Assembly (NCBI GenBank): GCA_015062385.1
Contig: SUUT01000001.1
Coordinates: 159,388 to 223,387, forward strand
DNA length: 64,000 nt
DNA from: Alphaproteobacteria bacterium
Lineage (GTDB): Bacteria; Pseudomonadota; Alphaproteobacteria; CAAHEQ01; UBA3637
Direction of reading: 5' to 3'
The notes beneath the pieces were generated by a model. That model saw only the letters and a program-made list of their open reading frames with translations, was not told the DNA's origin and made no database searches. Shown piece after piece: positions 26,143 to 34,453 of the stretch; the stretch's first letter is position 1, and every line of letters starts with the position of its first letter. Made by a program: the position numbers and the translations under genes.

Positions 26143-28655
26143 ATCATTGTCTCTTGAATCTCATCAATAAGAACGATATCTTTTTCCATTGTGTCATTCT
26201 CTAAAGAACTCAGTTTAGAACAGTACGAACAATTAAAATTCCCACCAACAGATTGCGGAGCTCCCGTTAAAGAGTTAAGATTCCAACAGCTAGAACAATT
26301 AAAGTTGCTGCCAACAGATTGTGGACTTCCCTCTAAAGAGATCAGTTTGGAACAGTGTGAACAATTAAAATCACCACCAACAGATTGCGGAGCTCCCGTT
26401 AAAGAGTTAAGATTCCAACAGCTGGAACAATTAAAGTTGCTACCAACAGATTGTGGACTTCCCTCTAAAGAGATCAGTCGGGGACAACCTGAACAATCAA
26501 AATTACCACCAACAGATTGCGGACTTCCCTCTAAAGAGCTCAGTTTGAGACAGCCTGAACAATCAAAGCCTCCATCAACAGATTGTGGAGCCCCCTTTAA
26601 AGAGCTCAGTTTGGGACAACCTGAACAATCAAAATTACCACCAACAAATTGCGGACTTCCCTCTAAAGAGCTCAGTTTGAGACAGCCTGAACAATCAAAG
26701 CCTCCATCAACAGATTGTGGAGCCCCCTTTAAAGAGCTCAGTTTGGGACAACCCGAACAATCAAAATTACCACCAACAGATTGCGGACTTCCCTCTAAAG
26801 AGTCAAGATTAGGACAACCTGAACAATCAAAGTTACCACCAATACATTGTGGCACATTTTTCAAAGATTTTAAATTTTTACAGTTGGAACAAATGAAAGA
26901 TCCCTTTACGATAATTTTTGAAAAACAGGCGGGGAACTCTTTCCAAATATAGTCCGATACATCTAAATCCCCTTTTATGACCAACCCTTCCGGTAAATTA
27001 TTAATTTCATAATATTGATTATTTAGTCGTATTAGTAATGAGTTTTGAATTAAAATTTTACCACCAATAAATTGTAGAGCTCTCTCGACAGAGTTAAGTT
27101 TAGGACAACCTGAACAATTAAAATCGCCACTAATAGATTGTGGCATACCCTCTAAAGAGTTAAGATTATGACAAGCTGAACAATTAAAATCACCGCTAAT
27201 AGATTGCGGCACACCCTCTAAAGAGTTAAGTTTAGGACAGTGTGAACAATTAAAGTTACCACCAATTGATTGTGGCATATTTTTTAAAGATTTTAAATTT
27301 TTACACTTGGAACAAATGAAAGATCCTTTTACGATAATTTTTGAAAAACAAGCGGGGAATTCTTCCCAAGCATAGCCTGATACATCTAAGTCCCCTTTTA
27401 TGACTAACCCTTCCGGTAAATTATTAATATTATAATACTGATTATTTAGGTATATTATTGATGTGTTTTGAGCTAAAATTTGTCTACCAACAAATTGTGG
27501 AGCTCCCTCAACAGAGTTAAGATTATGACAACCTGAACAATTAAAGTTACCACCAATTGATTGTGGCATATTTTTTAAAGATTTTAAATTTTTACAGTTG
27601 GAACAAATGAAAGATCCTTTTACGATAATTTTTGAAAAACAGGCGGGGAATTCCTCCCAAGCATAGCCTGATACATCTAAGTCCCCTTTTATGACTAACC
27701 CTTCCGGTAAATTATTAATTTCATAATATTCGTTATCATAATAAAATAAGCCTATATTATTGAAATCTGCTTTAATTACGATTTTTTTATCTTTGATAAA
27801 GGTTTGAGTATCAAATAAGTAGTGGTCTACGGGGGCTTTATTGCATTTTCCTCTGCATTGTAGCATTTCTTCAACCTGTCCATTCATACGAATTTCAAAA
27901 GTTACATGAGGTTGACCTTTTTTATCTCGTAAAGAATAAATTTTCGTTTTTCCATCTTTAACAGGTTTGTCATACGATCCTTGACCAATACAGCATCTCA
28001 TCTGATTTGATTCATAATCTAACGCCTCCGGAGTTAATAACCGATATGCTTTCAAACCATTGGGTAAATCCATTAAAAATTCAGTTCCTTCTAATGATTT
28101 TTTTAAATCAGCTTCCTGTTGGATTTTTTCTTCAATTTCTTTGTGCCATCTCTTAACACCATCTAAAATGGCATCAAAAGATTTATATTTACTGTATAAT
28201 CCTGCCAAGTTGATAATGTCTTTTTGGGGATTGTGTTTTTGTTCAGCCTTTTGAATTTGCCTATCAGCTATTTCTGTCGCTTTTTGGTATAAAAAGTCAC
28301 GTGCTTTTGTTAAATCATCAATAACACTTTGCGGAAAATTATCTCCTGTATATCTAAATAATTTAATGCCATTTTTTAAATTGTCTTGAGCCCATTCTGG
28401 CAGACCATCAGTGGTTAAAACAGAAACAATAGGTAGGGATAGCTCACCTTGATACAAAACATCAGCCATATATTCACGACTTCTCTTTTTTAAGCATTGC
28501 AAAATTAAAGATTGGACAACGCTTTCTTTATGTTTTTTTACAAATTGAATGTCTCTTAAATTTTCTGGAGTAAAAGTGGGAACGCTGTTGTATAATAATG
28601 TTGTTATGGCAGCTATAAAGTCTTTTTCATTTACTAAGTTTATTTTTTGCATCAT
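26058..28655 (-). CDS. PcfJ-like domain protein with Cys-rich LRR-like repeats, 865 aa
   Basis: The first 200 residues are helical. Residues about 215-290 resemble the PcfJ-type domain (MRCCIGQGSY, IYSLRDKKGQPHVTFEIRM, LQCRGKCNKAP). The rest is an array: 22-residue units of the form SLEGSPQSVGGNFDCSGCPKL, interrupted three times by a longer module (INNLPEGLVIKGDLDVS ... FPACFSKIIVKGSF). These units resemble the short repeats of some phage and mobile-element proteins, with CxxC added in each. There is no signal peptide. A promoter lies at 28689-28716. The function is unknown. Confidence 0.75.
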   Translation of the reverse strand: MMQKINLVNEKDFIAAITTLLYNSVPTFTPENLRDIQFVKKHKESVVQSLILQCLKKRSREYMADVLYQGELSLPIVSVLTTDGLPEWAQDNLKNGIKLFRYTGDNFPQSVIDDLTKARDFLYQKATEIADRQIQKAEQKHNPQKDIINLAGLYSKYKSFDAILDGVKRWHKEIEEKIQQEADLKKSLEGTEFLMDLPNGLKAYRLLTPEALDYESNQMRCCIGQGSYDKPVKDGKTKIYSLRDKKGQPHVTFEIRMNGQVEEMLQCRGKCNKAPVDHYLFDTQTFIKDKKIVIKADFNNIGLFYYDNEYYEINNLPEGLVIKGDLDVSGYAWEEFPACFSKIIVKGSFICSNCKNLKSLKNMPQSIGGNFNCSGCHNLNSVEGAPQFVGRQILAQNTSIIYLNNQYYNINNLPEGLVIKGDLDVSGYAWEEFPACFSKIIVKGSFICSKCKNLKSLKNMPQSIGGNFNCSHCPKLNSLEGVPQSISGDFNCSACHNLNSLEGMPQSISGDFNCSGCPKLNSVERALQFIGGKILIQNSLLIRLNNQYYEINNLPEGLVIKGDLDVSDYIWKEFPACFSKIIVKGSFICSNCKNLKSLKNVPQCIGGNFDCSGCPNLDSLEGSPQSVGGNFDCSGCPKLSSLKGAPQSVDGGFDCSGCLKLSSLEGSPQFVGGNFDCSGCPKLSSLKGAPQSVDGGFDCSGCLKLSSLEGSPQSVGGNFDCSGCPRLISLEGSPQSVGSNFNCSSCWNLNSLTGAPQSVGGDFNCSHCSKLISLEGSPQSVGSNFNCSSCWNLNSLTGAPQSVGGNFNCSYCSKLSSLENDTMEKDIVLIDEIQETMIQQPFRNNKTNTEKIILNSLLNDRKNIR
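26190..27770 (-). repeat. Nested repeats in the PcfJ-LRR-like gene
   Basis: At 26190-26880 about ten 66-bp units repeat in tandem, several identical over long runs. A larger module with near-identical DNA (centred near 26950, 27370 and 27680) appears three times. The arrangement suggests growth by unequal recombination. Confidence 0.85.
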
Positions 28656-28688
28656 GCCTACTCTGTATAAATTTTATCGTAGTTTATC

Positions 28689-28716
28689 ATTATACAATAA
28701 AATGGCTATAATGCAA
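28689..28716 (-). promoter_or_regulatory. Promoter of the PcfJ-LRR-like gene
   Basis: TTGCAT (28716-28711), 16 bases, perfect TATAAT (28694-28689) on the minus strand, 33 bases before the start codon. Confidence 0.65.
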
Positions 28717-28835
28717 TATTTTTTTATTTTATCATTTATTAAATGCCCCAAAATACAATCGAGCATTGTGCAAGATAACTACCCCCTTGTTCCCAAAGTT
28801 GTTTCATATATTTTGTAATAGAAGAATATAAAATT

Positions 28836-29381
28836 TTATTCTTTTACATTGGAACACTTACTGTGCTGGTTTCGTAAATAAGGACAATGGACGCCTTTTT
28901 GAACAGGCTGATATTGAACGTCATTTTCCGCTCTTTTTATTTCCTGTTCTAACTGTTTGGGAAAATGAGTGTAATAAGAATATACGGTTCGAGGATAATC
29001 TACATAATGCCAAATTGTATGTTCCCCAACGATAAGTGGTTCAAATGACGTATAAATTTCTTGATATTCTCTTCTGGATTGACAAAGCCTGTTATTCGCA
29101 TGCTCCTGTAAAAAATAGTGCATAGCACGATTACTGTCTTTACTTGGAATATAATTTTTCATCGTTGTCTCATGAGCTAAGGAAAGATAATTTTCAACTC
29201 CTCTTGAATACAGATGATTTAAATTTGCAAGAAGTGCCTTATCGTATTGAAGTTTCGCAGTTGTTTTTTCTGTTAGTGAAAGTGTTTCAATAAGCAATTG
29301 GATTTCTTTGTTACTTGGCTCACAGGACGATAAAAGAAGTGCTGATAGGATATTTAAAGATAATAATAGTTTTTTATTCAT
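28836..29381 (-). CDS. Lipoprotein, 181 aa, function unknown
   Basis: MNKKLLLSLNILSALLLSSC is a lipoprotein signal with lipobox LSS-Cys20, so it should be lipid-anchored in the envelope. The mature part is helical and polar, with several Tyr and His and three further Cys near the C-terminus. ATG 29381 is chosen because the promoter at 29416-29444 excludes the earlier in-frame start and the lipobox then has the right distance. TGAGAAAAAA stands before the ATG. No family is recognised. Confidence 0.75.
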   Translation of the reverse strand: MNKKLLLSLNILSALLLSSCEPSNKEIQLLIETLSLTEKTTAKLQYDKALLANLNHLYSRGVENYLSLAHETTMKNYIPSKDSNRAMHYFLQEHANNRLCQSRREYQEIYTSFEPLIVGEHTIWHYVDYPRTVYSYYTHFPKQLEQEIKRAENDVQYQPVQKGVHCPYLRNQHSKCSNVKE

Positions 29382-29415
29382 TTTTTTCTCATTTTTAGTT
29401 GATTTATTACTCATA

Positions 29416-29444
29416 AAAGTACTATTCTTGGCATTAAGTGTCAA
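29416..29444 (-). promoter_or_regulatory. Promoter of the lipoprotein gene
   Basis: TTGACA (29444-29439), 17 bases, TACTTT (29421-29416) on the minus strand. Transcription would begin near 29409. Confidence 0.75.
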
Positions 29445-29594
29445 GATATAAAAATTTTATCTGTTAAAGATATTGGAAAAACGCTCATAAATAAAATATA
29501 TTTTAAAGGCTTAATGTTTGCTTATTTTTCAAATGAATGTCATAATTTATGGAGCAAGCCATTTTGGAAGGCACTCAATTCCAACATCAATTCA

Positions 29595-29737
29595 TTCTGC
29601 GTAAACCAATGAAACACTATGAGCCATAATGCGAATAGATGTTGGAATTGGGCGAGAACCCTCGGGTGAGAGCCCCTTATCCATTACACATAAAAAAAGA
29701 CTGCAAAAGCAGTCTTTAAATGGCGGGAGTGAAGGGG
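29595..29737. repeat. Left direct repeat with tRNA-Asp 3' end (attachment-site-like)
   Basis: It matches 32230-32383 except that the right copy has an 11-base insert (32267-32277). It includes the terminator AAAGACTGC/GCAGTCTTT (29696-29717) and the final 17 bases of tRNA-Asp with CCA (29721-29737), after which the two copies diverge. The repeat of a tRNA 3' end at both edges is the classic mark of tRNA-directed integration. Confidence 0.8.
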
Positions 29738-30054
29738 AATTTAGAGATAACCTTTTGAAATAATTAAAAAATTAGAAAATTTTTTCTTGTTTTTTTAGGA
29801 ATGTTTTCCGGTGACGGAAAGGCTTGATACTGACGCCAAAAATCCTCTAATCTTCTGTTTTTTCGACATTTTGTAGATAATTGTTACCAAACCTTAACTG
29901 TCTTATTATTGCCATTTTATTGTCTGTCCAATTAGACTGATGTATTTCCCCTCCTCAAAATCCAATCGGGCAAATGTCTTGATTTTGGAAAATTAAAAAA
30001 ATTAAAATCGCAAAAATATATCGCCAACTCCCCAAAAACAATTTTAAATATTTT

Positions 30055-30083
30055 TTGACTTTTTAAATATATTTTGCTAAAAT
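30055..30083 (+). promoter_or_regulatory. Promoter of the RhuM-like/Doc operon
   Basis: TTGACT (30055-30060), 17 bases, TAAAAT (30078-30083), 49 bases before the GTG start at 30133. Confidence 0.7.
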
Positions 30084-30132
30084 TAGGACAATATTAAGAT
30101 TAAAAACATTCTCATTTATACAAGAGGTTGAT

Positions 30133-31140
30133 GTGGTAAAAGATTTAACAAATTCAAGAATAGATCGGCAAAATATTTTAAATAATGAACTTGCGGTTAC
30201 TGAAATTAGAGAAAAATCTGGGATTAAGGGAATCTCATGGAATGGTAAAATATATATTACTAAAGAAATGACCGCAGATTTTTTTGAAGTAGATATTAGA
30301 ACTGTAAGTAGATATATAGAACAGAATACAGATGAATTAACCTCTAATGGTTATGAAGTTTTAAAAGGGAAAAAATTAAAGGATTTTGTTCATGATTTTG
30401 GTAAGGACATTAATGTCCCTAGCAAAACGACTCAGTTAGGGCTGTTTGATTTTAAAGCATTTATGAATCTTGCAATGCTTTTGTCTGAAAGCGAAAAAGC
30501 AAAAGCTTTAAGACAAATGATTTTAGATATAGTAATTGATTTAATTAATAAAAAAACTGGTGGAGGTACAAAATATATCAATCAAAAAGATAAAGATTTT
30601 GTTTTTGCTTCTATACAAGAAGAAAATTATAGAAGACAATTTACAGATGCTTTAAAGGATTATGTTGAAGATTATAAATTTAAGTATGCTCATTTTACAG
30701 ATTTAATATATGTAAGTATTTTTAAAGAAAAAGCTGTTGAGTATAAGAAAATTTTAGATTTAAAGGAAAGTGATAAAATTCGAGATACTTTTTATAGCGA
30801 AATTTTAGATATAATAGCAGCATATGAAATAGGATTAGCTGACGAAATAAAAAAAGAATATGAAAAGTGCAACGAAGTTTTATCTGTAGAACAGGTAGAA
30901 AATATTTTAAAGGACTTCGAACAAATGGCTCTATGGAAACCTCTAATTAAGAGAGGAAGAACTAAAATGGCAAGTAGAGATATGGCACTAAGAGAGGCAT
31001 TTCATTATCAATTATCTGAATACATTCAACCTCTAGATAAAGATGAATATCAAAAATTTCTTGGTGCGACAGGTGATGAACTTGAAAAATTAATGCAAGA
31101 AAATCAAGAAGTCCTTAAAAGATTGAAAGATCGGAAATGA
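30133..31140 (+). CDS. RhuM-like DNA-binding protein, antitoxin-like partner of Doc
   Basis: The N-terminal 60 residues look like a helix-turn-helix of the RhuM type (ITKEMTADFFEVDIRTVSRYIEQN), followed by a conserved-looking FDFKAFMNLAMLL segment and a long helical C-terminus. Proteins of this group are often encoded directly before Fic/Doc toxins and presumably regulate or neutralise them. The GTG start is fixed by AGAGG upstream. The stop overlaps the toxin start. Codon use is more AT-rich, with AGA arginine codons, than in neighbouring housekeeping genes, which fits acquired DNA. Confidence 0.7.
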   Translation: MVKDLTNSRIDRQNILNNELAVTEIREKSGIKGISWNGKIYITKEMTADFFEVDIRTVSRYIEQNTDELTSNGYEVLKGKKLKDFVHDFGKDINVPSKTTQLGLFDFKAFMNLAMLLSESEKAKALRQMILDIVIDLINKKTGGGTKYINQKDKDFVFASIQEENYRRQFTDALKDYVEDYKFKYAHFTDLIYVSIFKEKAVEYKKILDLKESDKIRDTFYSEILDIIAAYEIGLADEIKKEYEKCNEVLSVEQVENILKDFEQMALWKPLIKRGRTKMASRDMALREAFHYQLSEYIQPLDKDEYQKFLGATGDELEKLMQENQEVLKRLKDRK

Positions 31141-31571
31141 TGATTCAATATATTACAATTGAACAGGCAATCGAAACTCATCAAAAAACCATTCAATATA
31201 GTGGAGGTGGTGCTGATGGGATGTTAAATAGGGGACAACTTGAAAGCATACTTGAGCATATAAAAAATGATGAATATTATCCTACTTTTGTTGATAAATT
31301 GACACATCTATTTTTCGGAGCTTGTAAGTTTCACTGTTTTGAAGATGGGAACAAAAGAATTGCAATAACACTTTGTGCTCATTTTTTATTATTAAATGGT
31401 TATATGGCTGTTGCAAAAAGTTTTTTTATTGCAATGGAAAATATAAGTTACGAAGTTGCTTCAGGAAAAATATCTAAAGAACTATTACATCGAATAATAA
31501 CATCTATTATGGATAAAACATACGACTATAATGAAGAATTAAAGTTAGACATATTAAATGCAATTCAATAG
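31137..31571 (+). CDS. doc: Doc-type Fic-domain toxin
   Basis: The catalytic loop is intact: HCFEDGNKR at residues 66-74 matches the Doc/Fic pattern H-x-F-x-D/N-G-N-K-R. Doc proteins phosphorylate elongation factor Tu and so halt translation; related Fic proteins transfer AMP. The 144 residues match Doc size, with the opening ITIEQAIETH typical of the family. The ATG overlaps the upstream stop, and a second ATG directly follows. The pair sits inside the tRNA-Asp island and may stabilise it. The target is inferred from family only. Confidence 0.88.
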   Translation: MMIQYITIEQAIETHQKTIQYSGGGADGMLNRGQLESILEHIKNDEYYPTFVDKLTHLFFGACKFHCFEDGNKRIAITLCAHFLLLNGYMAVAKSFFIAMENISYEVASGKISKELLHRIITSIMDKTYDYNEELKLDILNAIQ

Positions 31572-31633
31572 CTTTAATCTTTTATCATCTCTCAGAATTA
31601 TTTTATAAAACTATATTTTGAACAAATATAAAC

Positions 31634-32014
31634 TTATATCTTCAAACTCTCCACAGCATTGGATAGCATTTGAGGATTATAGTTAAAATACCTTTGAGTC
31701 GTGCTGATATTTCTATGGTTGGCAAGTTTTTGAACCAACCAGATATTGACACCACTATTAACCAACTTAGACACGAACAAGTGTCTGCCAAAATAACTTG
31801 CCCCATGAATATTGAACTTTTTATAAATGTTAGAGAATAACCTACTGATTGAAACTCTGTTATAAGGCTGGTTCATTTTTTGAGATTTAAAAAGGTAATC
31901 TTCTGGATTTAAATCTTCTTCTTTGGATTTTAAGAATTTTAAATATTCTCTAAATTCCTTCTTCATTTGAGTATTTAAATAATAGTTCGCCCCGAATTTG
32001 CCTTTCAATTCCAC
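31634..32014 (-). pseudogene. C-terminal fragment of a tyrosine recombinase (integrase)
   Basis: The 126 residues match only the C-terminal catalytic half: GRHLFVSKLVNSG (second Arg), VQKLANHRNISTT (His) and the final QRYFNY (nucleophile Tyr). The His usual three residues before the Arg is Tyr here. The N-terminal DNA-binding and first-Arg regions are absent; a TAG stands directly upstream of the GTG start. It is most likely the inactive remainder of the enzyme that inserted the island. Confidence 0.75.
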
Positions 32015-32147
32015 CTAACACTCGCAATTTATGAAAGGTATTTCATATTGCTCGTGAAGGTTCATTGATAGGTGTGTCTAAATGTCTTTATCGGGCAAAG
32101 TGACGTGTAACTGTGACGGGAAGGAAAAAATACCTAAAAAAAGGGTA

Positions 32148-32196
32148 AAAAAAATTCCACAATGACAATGTCTTGTGGAATGAATGGCGGGAGTGA
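32148..32196 (-). repeat. Third tRNA-Asp 3' end remnant with its own terminator
   Basis: TGGCGGGAGTGA (32185-32196, with AA before it) repeats the last 12 bases of tRNA-Asp. Directly past it, read on the minus strand, comes ATTCCACAA/TTGTGGAAT with a loop of ten bases and an 8-T run, a complete terminator unrelated to the one at 32342-32363. It looks like the remains of an earlier tRNA-terminator junction. Confidence 0.6.
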
Positions 32197-32229
32197 GTGC
32201 GTAAAGAAAAACAATCCTGTGAATTGTTT

Positions 32230-32383
32230 TTCTGCGTAAACCAATGAAACACTATGAGCCATAATGACAATTATTGGCGAATAGATGTTGGAATTGGGCG
32301 AGAACCCTCGGGTGAGAGCCCCTTATCCATTACACATAAAAAAAGACTGCAAAAGCAGTCTTTAAATGGCGGGAGTGAAGGGG
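32230..32383. repeat. Right direct repeat at tRNA-Asp
   Basis: This is the right-hand partner of 29595-29737 at an offset of 2646 bases after an 11-base insert. It covers the present tRNA-Asp terminator and the first 17 bases (tRNA 3' end) of the intact gene. A hairpin AAAAACAAT/ATTGTTTTT at about 32209-32230 lies just outside. Confidence 0.8.
32342..32363 (-). terminator. Terminator of tRNA-Asp
   Basis: AAAGACTGC and GCAGTCTTT pair around four A, and a long T-run follows on the minus strand. It begins three bases after the encoded CCA. Confidence 0.85.
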
Positions 32384-32443
32384 CTCGAACCCTCGGCCTT
32401 CTGCGTGACAGGCAGACGCTCTAACCAGCTGAGCTACACCCCC
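32367..32443 (-). tRNA. tRNA-Asp (GTC)
   Basis: A 77-base cloverleaf with acceptor GGGGGTG/CACTCCC, anticodon stem TCTGC/GCAGA around loop CTGTCAC (anticodon GTC), T-arm with GGTTCGA and encoded CCA. Its 3' end is the integration target of the island on its left. Confidence 0.96.
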
Positions 32444-32460
32444 AAAGAAGTATGTTTGTA

Positions 32461-32489
32461 TTTTTATCAGATTTTATTTTAAATTGCAA
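32461..32489 (-). promoter_or_regulatory. Promoter of tRNA-Asp
   Basis: TTGCAA (32489-32484), 17 bases, TAAAAA (32466-32461) on the minus strand. The -10 and the preceding TCTGA are the same as at tRNA-His. Confidence 0.7.
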
Positions 32490-32766
32490 GCACTTTTTTG
32501 TATTTTTCTCATTTTTTTTATAATTCACTTATTTTTATCACTTTTTTATATCTTTATTTCAAAAATTTTACTTGTTCCCCGTTCTTTGATTTTCCAAATT
32601 TGTATTGCAATCTTTATAAAAATCTGTTCCGTACAAAAATAACTCCGTATCCCGTTTGTTTATTACAAAAATCAAAATCATTTAAATAAAAATTAAATAA
32701 AATACATACAATTTTAAACACAAATACAATAAATCATTGATTTAAATAAAAAAAATAAAATAGTAT
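32490..32766. other. AT-rich spacer between tRNA-Asp and the glycan operon
   Basis: No gene, hairpin or repeat is visible here. The only open frame, on the plus strand, has no ribosome site and a composition of Phe/Leu/Ser expected of AT-rich noncoding DNA. The operon promoter follows at 32767. Confidence 0.5.
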
Positions 32767-32795
32767 TTGCCTTTATTCTGATTCTTTATTATAGT
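32767..32795 (+). promoter_or_regulatory. Promoter of the glycan/glycyl-radical operon
   Basis: TTGCCT (32767-32772), 17 bases, TATAGT (32790-32795), 38 bases before the first ATG. Confidence 0.65.
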
Positions 32796-32833
32796 ATGCA
32801 CACAACAATAAAAAAATCAGGAGATACAACAAA

Positions 32834-34453
32834 ATGAAATCAGTTTATGAAATTGCCCGCATTGTTATGCCCACTGCCAGCTTTTCCAGTTACACGAATC
32901 TGTTTTTAAACACAAACACTCAACAAATTGAAATTGAAGGCAAACTACAATCAGTAACAGAATTACGTTTTGATACATGGATGAATTTATTTGCTGCCAA
33001 AAAATATAATCATTATTGTGACTTGGGCAATATTTACTTAAAACTGAATATTAAAGGAAAATATAAAATTCTTGTCACGGGTTGCAACCGCAGTGCTGCA
33101 TTTGATATAATTAAAACAACACTTGTTGAAAAAGACTGTTCCGATTCCGAAACCATTTTAATTCCGAATGCAACAACATATGAGGGAATTTATTTTTCTG
33201 TTTTTTCTGCTCAAAATAACCAACTAGAAATCCAAAAAATTGCTTGGTGTACAGATAAACAACCTATACGAGATAACAAACTTGCCATTGTGACTTGTAC
33301 ATTCAAACGAGAAGATTATATTTTAAAAAATATTGAAATATTCAATGAATTCATTCAACAAAATAGTGAATTAAAAGATAAAATACAACTAGTTATAGTC
33401 GACAACGGCAAAACGCTCTCACCGGATTTAAATACTTCAAACATTACTATTTATCCCAATATGAATGCCGGCGGAGCCGGCGGTTTTGCTCGGGGATTAA
33501 TGGGAGTGATGAAAAATCAACCAGATATTTCCCGCATTTTATTTATGGATGATGATGTTGAAATTTTTCCGGAATCATTTTATCGGACTTTATTATTGTC
33601 CAACTATTTGCAAGATGAATATAAAGGAGCCTTCATCAATGGGGCTATGATGGATTTGTATCGTAAAGATGTTTTCTTTGAAAATTTAGCCATTCAAGAT
33701 AAATTATGGGTTCGAGCCTATCATGGAGAACAACAATTAGAACTTCAAAATATTTTGAATATCAATGATATTCCATCCGATACATTTACCGATGAAAATG
33801 CCAAAACGGATACTGCATGGTGGTACCACTGTTTTAGTGTTAACACGGCAAAAGAAAAAGGATTACCCTCCCCTGTATTCTTTCGGGGCGACGATGTAGA
33901 ATGGAGCTGGCGTCACTTTGGAAATCATCATATTTCATTAAACGGTATTTGTGTATGGCATGCTCCGTTTATTTGGCGTGTTTCAAAAGCAGCCGATTAT
34001 TATTATCTTCCCCGTAATATGTTTTTTGTAAATACGCTATATACACCTCATTTTGAAAAACGATATCAAAAATATTTTAAAGAAAAATTTATATACCTTC
34101 TTCAAACATACGATTACACCTCTATGGATTTGTTCATTCGGGCAATGAAAGATATTTTAAAAGGCAGTGATGCATTACGTGAAAATCCGGAAAAACAATT
34201 TCAAGAAATCAACAAGATTGCCAAACAAGCAGAATATATTGATTGTCCTCGTCATGAAATTGAAAATGCAAAGTATTTCAAAGTTCCCAAAAAGAAAAAA
34301 GGGCAAAAATTATTATATAAACTCACACAATACGGCTTATACTGCCCTAAAAAGCTCTTTAAAAAGAGCCGAATTGCATTAGATTGGTATCCGCCAAAAG
34401 AAATTTTTATGCTTACAAAAAAAGTTCACGTTTATAATTTGTTAAAAATGTGA
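32834..34453 (+). CDS. Galactofuranosyltransferase GlfT2-like family 2 glycosyltransferase
   Basis: An N-terminal beta-rich domain (about 1-150) precedes a GT-A domain with AIVTCTFKRE, the nucleotide-sugar loop NMNAGGAGGFARG, the metal motif MDDDVEI and FRGDDVEWSWR. This is the layout of GlfT2, which polymerises galactofuranose. It is 539 residues long and stops at 34453, but coding sequence resumes one base out of frame (see 34449-34619). AGGAGATACAAC precedes the ATG. It leads an operon with an FrhB-pyruvyltransferase fusion, an activase and a glycyl radical enzyme. The sugar acceptor is not deducible. Confidence 0.8.
   Translation: MKSVYEIARIVMPTASFSSYTNLFLNTNTQQIEIEGKLQSVTELRFDTWMNLFAAKKYNHYCDLGNIYLKLNIKGKYKILVTGCNRSAAFDIIKTTLVEKDCSDSETILIPNATTYEGIYFSVFSAQNNQLEIQKIAWCTDKQPIRDNKLAIVTCTFKREDYILKNIEIFNEFIQQNSELKDKIQLVIVDNGKTLSPDLNTSNITIYPNMNAGGAGGFARGLMGVMKNQPDISRILFMDDDVEIFPESFYRTLLLSNYLQDEYKGAFINGAMMDLYRKDVFFENLAIQDKLWVRAYHGEQQLELQNILNINDIPSDTFTDENAKTDTAWWYHCFSVNTAKEKGLPSPVFFRGDDVEWSWRHFGNHHISLNGICVWHAPFIWRVSKAADYYYLPRNMFFVNTLYTPHFEKRYQKYFKEKFIYLLQTYDYTSMDLFIRAMKDILKGSDALRENPEKQFQEINKIAKQAEYIDCPRHEIENAKYFKVPKKKKGQKLLYKLTQYGLYCPKKLFKKSRIALDWYPPKEIFMLTKKVHVYNLLKM

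Larger units (their letters stand above)
29445..30132. other. Gene-free stretch holding the left end of the tRNA-Asp island
   Basis: This 688-bp region holds the lipoprotein promoter edge, an inverted repeat (CAATTCCAACATC near 29576-29588 with GATGTTGGAATTG at 29638-29650), the left direct-repeat copy with a copied terminator and tRNA 3' end (29595-29737), and the promoter at 30055-30083. Between 29738 and 30054 I see AT-rich DNA with no convincing gene. Confidence 0.6.

Noticed and set aside
26190..26880. Possible CRISPR array
   Set aside because: The repeats are 66-bp, protein-coding, in frame and without unique spacers; there are no cas genes in the window.
26191..26952. A 253-codon plus-strand open frame with a repeated Pro/Gln/Lys pattern
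   Set aside because: It lies opposite the tandem repeats of the PcfJ-LRR-like gene; the repeat unit is a multiple of three, so an open antisense frame repeats automatically. No ribosome site or family-like sequence.
32015..32147. N-terminal part of the integrase in another frame
   Set aside because: Translations of this stretch give no recombinase-like sequence; the N-terminus appears deleted rather than frameshifted.
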